From positions 30,871 through 94,870 of the forward strand of contig DATGIF010000010.1 of the NCBI GenBank assembly GCA_035295845.1: 64,000 nt of DNA, given 5' to 3'. How positions within the stretch are numbered: position 1 is the first letter of the stretch; each line of letters opens with the position of its first letter. A program made the translations under genes and the position numbers. Origin of the DNA: Palsa-892 sp035295845 (GTDB lineage: Bacteria; Pseudomonadota; Alphaproteobacteria; Rhizobiales; Xanthobacteraceae). Positions 58,012 to 64,000 of this stretch are shown here, in pieces. A model generated the notes under the pieces. The model searched no databases, had not been told where the DNA came from, and worked only from the letters and a program-made list of their open reading frames with translations.

Positions 58012-59457
58012 TCACCCGAGCATTTTCGCGACCGCTTCGAACCATCGTACAAGGGCCTCCGGCAAATAAATTCCCGCCGCGAGCACGATCGCAAGATGCG
58101 CATAGAGCGGGATGAGCGTTGCCGTTGCAATTCTCTCCGAGGGCGACGGCTTGCCGAACAAAACGTCCTGCAGACGGATGATGAGCGCGCCGAAGGCGAC
58201 GAGGATGCCAATGCCGAAAATAACCGCGAGCCACGGCGCGCGCGCGAAGGTCGAGGTCGCGAGCAGAAATTCCGCCTTGAAGATGCCGAAGGGCGGCAGT
58301 CCCGCGATGGCGATCACCGCGAGTGCAAACGCGAAAGCAAACGCGGGATCGCTCACCGACAGTCCGCGGATTTGAATGAAGCGCTGCGTGCCCTTCGCCT
58401 GCGCGATGTGGCCGACCGCGAAGAAAATCGCCGACTTGGTGAGCGAATGCATGGTCATTTGCAGGAGGCCGGCGAAATTCGCAATCGCGCCGCCGAGGCC
58501 GAAGGCGAAGGTCACGATGCCCATGTGCTCGATCGAGGAATAGGCAAAGAAGCGTTTGATGTCGCGGCGGCGGTAAAGCATGAAGCCCGCGAAAACGAGC
58601 GAGACGAGTCCCATGGTCACCATCAGCGGGCTTGGCGCGACCGTGCCGGGGTTCGCCGCGAGCAGAATCTTGAACCGCAGCAGCGCATAGAGCGCGACGT
58701 TGAGGAGGAGGCCCGACAGCACCGCTGAAATCGGCGTCGGACCCTCGGCGTGGGCATCGGGAAGCCAGGCGTGCAGCGGCGCGAGCCCGACCTTGGTGCC
58801 GTAGCCCAGAAGCAGAAAGATGAAAGCGAGATTGAGAATGCCCGCGTCAAAGGCCGCCGCGCGCGTGACGAGCACGGTCCACACCATCGCGTCGAACCCC
58901 GGCCCGATCACCGGCTGTGCCGCGAGATAAACGAGAATGGTGCCGAAGAGCGCGAGCGCGATGCCGACGCTGCCGAGAATGAAATATTTCCAGGCCGCTT
59001 CCAGCGCTTCATGGGTGCGGTAGATGCCGACCATCAACACCGTTGTCAGCGTCGCAATCTCGACCGCGACCCACATCAGGCCGATATTGTTGGCGACGAG
59101 CGCGAGATTGAGCGCGAACATCAGCGTCTGATACATCGCGTGATAGAAGCGGAGATTAGCGGGCGTGAGCCGGCCGATCTTCAGTTCGTGGGCGATGTAG
59201 CTCGCGCCGAAGGCGCTTGCGGTAAAGCCGACGAAGGTCGTGAGCGTGATGAACACATTGTTGAGATCGTCGATGAAGAGATAGCTCCCCACCTCCGGCC
59301 GCTGGAACAGAAACGTCAAAGCCGCGAGGAAGGTGAGAAACGCCGCGGCGACGTTGATCGCGGCACCAACGCGATAGCTCGGCAGAAACGCAAGCAGTGC
59401 CGCGGCGAGCGCTGGGATTGCGAGCACCGCTGCAATGGCTGCATCCGCGGCGTTCAT
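58012..59457 (-). CDS. HyfF-like antiporter-type membrane subunit
   Basis: 481 residues, about 14 membrane helices, MrpD/NuoM/NuoN fold. The proton-channel signature GLAPLHAWLPDAHAEGPTPISAVLSG with conserved Lys nearby is intact. Inner membrane proton or sodium translocation in the complex. Its ATG overlaps the HyfE stop (59454-59457), and 4 bases separate it from the large-subunit gene. Confidence 0.9.
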   Translation of the reverse strand: MNAADAAIAAVLAIPALAAALLAFLPSYRVGAAINVAAAFLTFLAALTFLFQRPEVGSYLFIDDLNNVFITLTTFVGFTASAFGASYIAHELKIGRLTPANLRFYHAMYQTLMFALNLALVANNIGLMWVAVEIATLTTVLMVGIYRTHEALEAAWKYFILGSVGIALALFGTILVYLAAQPVIGPGFDAMVWTVLVTRAAAFDAGILNLAFIFLLLGYGTKVGLAPLHAWLPDAHAEGPTPISAVLSGLLLNVALYALLRFKILLAANPGTVAPSPLMVTMGLVSLVFAGFMLYRRRDIKRFFAYSSIEHMGIVTFAFGLGGAIANFAGLLQMTMHSLTKSAIFFAVGHIAQAKGTQRFIQIRGLSVSDPAFAFAFALAVIAIAGLPPFGIFKAEFLLATSTFARAPWLAVIFGIGILVAFGALIIRLQDVLFGKPSPSERIATATLIPLYAHLAIVLAAGIYLPEALVRWFEAVAKMLG

Positions 59458-60119
59458 GCCCGGTCTCCACGGAAGCGATCGAGCGCTCCGACATCGACGC
59501 TGTCGAAGCGCTCGCGGATGCGGAAGAGAAAGATCCCGATCACGATGAAGGCGATCAGGATCGAGAAAGCGACGGAGATCTCGACCACGAGCGGCATGCC
59601 CTTGGCGCCGGTGGCGGCGAGCACGAGGCCGTTTTCGAGCGACATGAAGCCGACGACCTGGCTCACGGCATTGCGCCGCGACACCATCATCAGAAGCCCC
59701 AAGAGGACGACGGAGAGCGCAAAGGCGAGATCCTCGCGCGCAAGCGCATCGGCGCCGCCGGTGACGCGCAGCATCACCATGATCGAAAGCGCGACGAGGC
59801 CGATGCCGGCAAGCATGGTCAGGCCGATGCCGCCGACGGTCTCGATCTCGCGGTGAATCCCGAGACGGACGATGATCCGGTGCAGCGTCACCGGAATGAC
59901 AATTGCCTTGAAGACGAGCGCGATCGCGGCGGTGACGAAAAGATGTGGCGCTTGTTGGACGTGCGCCTGCCAGGCGACCGAAAGAGCGAGTACGAGCGCG
60001 TGCAAGGCGTAGACGCGAAGGAGCGCCGTGAGGCGGTCCTGATAAAGCTGCAGGAAGCTCACGAGCACAAGCGAACCTGCGAGGAGATGAGCGATATCGA
60101 AATCGAGGCTATGCATCAC
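59454..60119 (-). CDS. HyfE-like membrane subunit (hydrogenase 4 family)
   Basis: 221 residues, about six hydrophobic segments. Resembles HyfE, the subunit specific to hydrogenase-4/Ehr complexes, which has a NuoK-like core (FMSLENGLVLAA). It overlaps the NuoH-like gene end by 4 bases, so coupled translation. Confidence 0.85.
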   Translation of the reverse strand: MMHSLDFDIAHLLAGSLVLVSFLQLYQDRLTALLRVYALHALVLALSVAWQAHVQQAPHLFVTAAIALVFKAIVIPVTLHRIIVRLGIHREIETVGGIGLTMLAGIGLVALSIMVMLRVTGGADALAREDLAFALSVVLLGLLMMVSRRNAVSQVVGFMSLENGLVLAATGAKGMPLVVEISVAFSILIAFIVIGIFLFRIRERFDSVDVGALDRFRGDRA

Positions 60120-61078
60120 AAGCTCTTCGAAACGAACAAAAGAAGAGTTGCGAGCAGTCCGAGCATCAAGGCGCCGCCGAGAAATTCCGGCACGCGAAAG
60201 ACGCGCATCTTGGCGATCGACATTTCAAACGCGGCGAGCAGGAACCCGATGCCCGCTAGTTTCACGAGATAGGCGGCGAGGCCATAAGCATAAGCGGCCG
60301 GACCCGCGTCCACCGTCGCAAGGCCCCAAGGCAGGAACACGCAGGCGATCAGCGAAGCATAGAGGACGAGCTTCAACTGTGCGGCGAGCTCAATGAGCGC
60401 GAGGTGGCGGCCGGAATATTCCAGCACCATCGCTTCGTGCACCATGGTGAGCTCGAGATGGGTGGCGGGATTGTCCACCGGAATGCGCGCGTTCTCGGCG
60501 ATCGCGACCATGATCAGTGCGATCAGCGCGAGCCCGAGCGACACGCGCAGCCCCACTTCATTCGAGGCCATGAAGGCGGCAATGGCCGAGAGCTGCGTCG
60601 AGCCGGCCATCAAGGCAAGGGTGAACACGATCATTAGCATCGCGGGCTCGGCGAGCGAGGCAATCATCACCTCGCGCGAGGAGCCGATGCCGCCGAAGCT
60701 CGTGCCGACGTCGAGCCCCGCGAGCGCGAGGAAAAAGCGGGCGCTGCCGAGGATCGCGATGATGGCGATGAGATCGGCCGACCAGCTGAACAGAAGCCCG
60801 CGCGCGAAAGCCGGCACCAGCGCCGCCGCGACCCAGGTGGTCGCGAACACGATGTAGGGCACGGCGCGGAAAAGCCACGAGGCGTTCTCGGCGAGCACCG
60901 CTTCCTTGCCCAGGAGGCGCATGAGTTCGCGATAGGGCTGCAACAGCGGCGGCCCGCGCCGCCGCATCAGGCGCGCCTTTACCTTGCGCACGAAACCGGT
61001 GAGCAGCGGCGCCAGCAGAAGCACAAGCGCCATTTGCGCGGCTTCGACCGCAAGATTTTGGGCGAAGGTCACGGCCAT
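60116..61078 (-). CDS. HyfC/NuoH-like membrane subunit
   Basis: 320 residues from ATG 61078. NuoH/HycD family: RRGPPLLQPYRELMRLL facing the quinone/cluster interface, ENARIPVDNPATHLELTMVHEAMVLEYSGRHLALIE with the conserved acidic charges, eight or so helices. Starts inside the HyfB end (10-base overlap). Anchors the hydrophilic arm. Confidence 0.92.
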   Translation of the reverse strand: MAVTFAQNLAVEAAQMALVLLLAPLLTGFVRKVKARLMRRRGPPLLQPYRELMRLLGKEAVLAENASWLFRAVPYIVFATTWVAAALVPAFARGLLFSWSADLIAIIAILGSARFFLALAGLDVGTSFGGIGSSREVMIASLAEPAMLMIVFTLALMAGSTQLSAIAAFMASNEVGLRVSLGLALIALIMVAIAENARIPVDNPATHLELTMVHEAMVLEYSGRHLALIELAAQLKLVLYASLIACVFLPWGLATVDAGPAAYAYGLAAYLVKLAGIGFLLAAFEMSIAKMRVFRVPEFLGGALMLGLLATLLLFVSKSL

Positions 61079-63078
61079 AGCAGAAGCACCAGCAAAAGCA
61101 GGATGAGGGCGAGAAACACGAAGCTCAGGTAACGGCGGATGGTCAGAAACTGCAGCCGATTGAGCTTTTCCGCCGCATGCGCCACCAAGCCGATCACGGG
61201 CGCATAGAGCGCATCCCAGATGGGGTCGTGAATGGCGGCTTCGAAATGCGCGGCCTTCAAGGAGCCAGGCGGCGGCATCTCCACATGCTCGCTTGCGCGA
61301 AACACCACGGTGCCAAATACGCGGCGGATCGGCTGGGCAAAGGAGGAGGCGGAGTATTGCGTGGCCACGCTCTGATCCGGGAAGCCGCAGTCCCACGCCG
61401 GCCCGCGCCGGACTTTGTTCGAGGCAAGCGCGTGAATGACGAAGGCCGCAAAAAATCCATTGAAGACGATGAACAGGAAAACCAGGAGGCCGTTATAGGA
61501 GCTGCGGCTCTCCGCCACGGGCACGAGCGTGAGCCAGGGCTGCGATGTCTGCACCGGCATGCGCGCGTCCGCGATCTCGCTGATCGCGGGCGCAAGTGCG
61601 TCGATGAAGAAGCCGGAGAAGATTCCGGCGGCGATGCAGAGTGCGGCGAGCGCGAACATCGCCGCTAGCGAGAAGCGATCGGCATCATGCGCTTCGCGCG
61701 CCGCGCGCGTGCGCGGACGGCCGAGAAAGACAATGCCGAACGCCTTCACAAAACAGGCAGCGGCGAGCGCCGCCGACAGCGCGAGCAGCGCGCCGACTGC
61801 CGGCACCAGGAGCTTCAGGCCCCATTCGGGAAGATCTGGACTCAAAAGAATTGCCTGAAAGGTGAGCCATTCGGAGACAAATCCGTTGAGCGGCGGCAAT
61901 GCCGAAATCGCAACGCAGCCGACCAGGAAGGTGAGCGCGGTGAGCGGCATGCCGCGGATCAGGCCGCCCAGATTTTCCATGTCGCGCGTGCCGCTCGCGT
62001 TCTGCACGGCGCCGGCGCCGAAGAAGAGAAGGCTCTTGAAGACCGAATGGTTGAAGACATGGAAGATCGCGGCGGTGGCGGAAAGGGCTGCCGCCGCCGG
62101 AAATCCATGCGCCTTGAAAGCGAGCGCAAGACCAAGCCCGATGTAAATGATCCCGATATTCTCGACCGTGTGGTAGGCAAGCAGGCGCTTCAGATCGTGC
62201 TGCATCAGCGCGTAGAGCACGCCGAGCACGGTGGTGGCGCCCGCGAGCGCGAGCACGACCATGCCCCACCATGGCGCGGGCGCGCCCATCAGATCGAAGA
62301 CGATGCGGACGAAGCCATAGACCGCGACCTTGGTCATGACGCCGCTCATCAGCGCCGAGACGTGGCTTGGGGCCGCGGCGTGCGCGGGCGGCAGCCACGC
62401 GTGCAGCGGCACGAGGCCGGACTTTGAGCCCGCGCCGATGAGCACGAGCACGAGCACGAAGGCGGCCGAGAGCGGCGAAAGCGCGTGCCCCCGCATCGCA
62501 CCGAAGAAATAATTTCCGCCGCCCGCGGCCATCACGCCGAAGGCGAAAATCAGTGCCAGCGCCCCGATGAACGCCATGACGAGATAGAGCGCACCGGCGC
62601 GGCGGTTTTCTTCCTCCTCATGCCGGAGCACCACGAGCGCCCAGGAAGAGAGTGACATGAATTCCCACGCCACCAGAAACGAAAATGCGTCGTCGGCGAC
62701 GAGCACCAAATTCATGCCAAGCAGGAACAACGCGTAAAACGGCAGAACGCGCGCGGGCTCTTTTTCCTCGTGGCCGTAACCCATTGCGTAGAGGCTCGCG
62801 AGCGCCGCCGCCACATTGACGATCACGGCGAAGGTCGCGGAAAGCGCATCAAGGCGGAGGCTCACGCCGGTTTCCGCGAGCCCGATCGGCAGCGCTGCGG
62901 CCGAAAACTCGCCTTTCCAAAGCACGAACGCGCCGGAGGCCGCCGCCCCTATCGAGACAAGCATGTTCAGCAGGTAAAAAATCGACGGGCCGCGCGCACT
63001 CCGCGCGAGCGGCAGGCCCGCGGCCGCGAGCGCCAGGAATGCCGCCGTGATTGCCCCGGCATGGTTCGCGACATTCAT
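61069..63078 (-). CDS. HyfB-like antiporter-type membrane subunit
   Basis: 669 residues, MrpA/NuoL-like fold with ~16 helices. Contains the essential-Glu helix AWEFMSLSSWALVVLRHEEEE and the Lys/proton-channel block SGLVPLHAWLPPAHAAAPSHVSALMSG. First gene of the operon hyfB-C-E-F-G-I order; ferredoxin-like subunits HyfA and HyfH are missing from the run. Confidence 0.92.
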   Translation of the reverse strand: MNVANHAGAITAAFLALAAAGLPLARSARGPSIFYLLNMLVSIGAAASGAFVLWKGEFSAAALPIGLAETGVSLRLDALSATFAVIVNVAAALASLYAMGYGHEEKEPARVLPFYALFLLGMNLVLVADDAFSFLVAWEFMSLSSWALVVLRHEEEENRRAGALYLVMAFIGALALIFAFGVMAAGGGNYFFGAMRGHALSPLSAAFVLVLVLIGAGSKSGLVPLHAWLPPAHAAAPSHVSALMSGVMTKVAVYGFVRIVFDLMGAPAPWWGMVVLALAGATTVLGVLYALMQHDLKRLLAYHTVENIGIIYIGLGLALAFKAHGFPAAAALSATAAIFHVFNHSVFKSLLFFGAGAVQNASGTRDMENLGGLIRGMPLTALTFLVGCVAISALPPLNGFVSEWLTFQAILLSPDLPEWGLKLLVPAVGALLALSAALAAACFVKAFGIVFLGRPRTRAAREAHDADRFSLAAMFALAALCIAAGIFSGFFIDALAPAISEIADARMPVQTSQPWLTLVPVAESRSSYNGLLVFLFIVFNGFFAAFVIHALASNKVRRGPAWDCGFPDQSVATQYSASSFAQPIRRVFGTVVFRASEHVEMPPPGSLKAAHFEAAIHDPIWDALYAPVIGLVAHAAEKLNRLQFLTIRRYLSFVFLALILLLLVLLLWP

Positions 63079-63209
63079 CGCCCTTCTCCCATGCCGCGCT
63101 TTGCCAAATGACCCCGTCAGAAGACGGCGTCACGATATCACAATGCGCTCCGCCGATGCAGCAATGCGCGGCGCGCCTCTGCGAAGCCGGGCTTCAAATC
63201 CGGAAGGGC

Positions 63210-64000
63210 TTATTGCGTTTGCGAAGCGGGGTGCGAAGGCGGCGAGGCGAGCACCGGCCGCAGCGTGTCCGCGGGCGGCTGCGGCATGGTCCCGGTGGCA
63301 GCCGCCGGCATCTGCGCCGCCGGCGGCGAAGAGGGAACGGAATCGAGGGGCCTCGGGGCGGCGATCACCGGCTTCGGCGTCGCAGGGCGGCCGAGACCGA
63401 GCACGCGGCTGATCACGATTTCATGCAAGCGCGCAGATTTGTCGATGGTGGTGTGGCTGAGATTGGCGCTGGAGCGCAGATCGACGTTCGAAAGGTCGCC
63501 ATGGAAGCCGGAGCCGCGCGGCACGGCCGCGCCCCAGCCGTTGTTCGACTGATACAGATTGACGAAGCGCGCGGTAGTGCCGCCGGTCAGCGGCACCGGA
63601 TGCACCGGATCGAAGGCAACGACGAGCGCCACCGGAATGCCCATCTGGCCGAGGCGGTTCGCCATGTAGATCACGGCATCGCCGCCGAGCGAATGGCCGA
63701 CAAGCACGATCTGCGTCTTCGACGAACGCCAGCGCGCGGCGGCATCCTGGCAGAGCGATTCCCATTGGCCGTATTCGTAGACATTGGCGGCGATCCCGCG
63801 CCGTTGCAGCTTGGCGGCAAGATCATCCATGCCGAGCGAGAAAATGTTCATCAGCCCGCGCAGAAGATAAACGTAAGGCCGGCCGGAGTCGGAAGATGTC
63901 GCTCCGGTCGTCGGCGTCGCCGCCGCGTGCTGCACGGAAGCGGAACGCGGCGTTGGCTGCGGCGGCCGGGCGGCCGGCAGCGGAGCGGTGGGCTGCGCGG
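63210..64000 (-). CDS. Alpha/beta hydrolase, lipase-like (runs off right edge)
   Basis: The frame from a GTG at 63935 gives 241 residues, but it stays open upstream to the window end through a Pro/Ala-rich stretch, so the real start is outside. Nucleophile motif GHSLGGDAV, hydrophobic LLRGLMNIFSLGMDDLAAKL opening, AFDPVHPVPLTGG near the acid residue, His near LSHTTIDK. C-terminal ~60 residues are a Pro/Ala-rich tail. Serine hydrolase of unknown substrate, possibly secreted. Confidence 0.75.
   Translation of the reverse strand, partial: AQPTAPLPAARPPQPTPRSASVQHAAATPTTGATSSDSGRPYVYLLRGLMNIFSLGMDDLAAKLQRRGIAANVYEYGQWESLCQDAAARWRSSKTQIVLVGHSLGGDAVIYMANRLGQMGIPVALVVAFDPVHPVPLTGGTTARFVNLYQSNNGWGAAVPRGSGFHGDLSNVDLRSSANLSHTTIDKSARLHEIVISRVLGLGRPATPKPVIAAPRPLDSVPSSPPAAQMPAAATGTMPQPPADTLRPVLASPPSHPASQTQ

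Noticed and set aside
55969..63078. Functional hydrogenase 4 / formate hydrogenlyase.
   Set aside because: The NiFe-binding cysteines are replaced (RVSGDS and FNCSYSGHD) and no formate dehydrogenase, HyfA, HyfH or maturation gene is present.

Overview
This 64 kb window is high-GC, gene-dense bacterial chromosome. It most resembles an alphaproteobacterium of the order Hyphomicrobiales (Bradyrhizobium/Xanthobacteraceae-like). That placement is an inference from gene content: PmtA-type methyltransferase, GT21 lipid glycosyltransferase, several RND pumps, a TRAP transporter, long IorB, and a hydrogenase-4-like membrane complex. No rRNA, tRNA, CRISPR array, insertion sequence or prophage is visible. 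Both ends cut genes: a class III cyclase on the left and a lipase-like hydrolase on the right.

Layout. (1) 1-7866: a cyclic-nucleotide and redox block with a truncated cyclase, a Crp/Fnr regulator, a metallo-beta-lactamase-fold hydrolase, a B12/radical SAM enzyme, and an apparent operon of a cNMP-domain/thioredoxin-reductase-like protein, UBP zinc finger, sulfite-oxidase-like molybdoenzyme and FAD/NAD reductase. (2) 7870-13774: a probable nitrogen-scavenging block with an allophanate-hydrolase-type amidase, FCD GntR regulator, three-gene ABC transporter behind a perfect sigma-54 promoter, and an HGGYW hydrolase. (3) 13880-15113: a small glycosyltransferase-like protein and an orphan acyl carrier protein. 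(4) 15209-23800: a two-component system divergent from a CzcA-family tripartite RND pump, with tandem TGTAAG boxes between them.

(5) 23816-36003: an aromatic-acid catabolic island. A TRAP transporter is co-transcribed with an indolepyruvate:ferredoxin oxidoreductase-like pair, next to MarR, MaoC, phenylacetate-CoA ligase, a DpgC-like cofactor-free oxygenase and an aldehyde dehydrogenase. (6) 36160-39022: lipid and envelope genes (PmtA-like, LpxH-like, GT21). (7) 39112-47524: RidA-BioB-CoA transferase-ThDP enzyme operon, FAD monooxygenase, glutaryl-CoA dehydrogenase and a COG4091-type dehydrogenase. (8) 47531-55962: Y-family polymerase, an HAE1 RND pump with its adaptor, an AbrB/PIN toxin-antitoxin pair with an iterated operator, OsmC, copper chaperone, DUF2946-like and SnoaL-like proteins. 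(9) 55969-63078: a six-gene operon resembling hydrogenase 4, but whose large subunit has lost the Ni-Fe cysteines (Ehr type).

The most interesting reading is that blocks 5 and 7 together encode a route arylpyruvate or arylacetate -> arylacetyl-CoA -> arylglyoxylate -> aryl aldehyde -> aryl acid. It would use a DpgC-type oxygenase in place of the usual PaaABCDE epoxidase. This is inferred from families and neighbourhood and has not been demonstrated.
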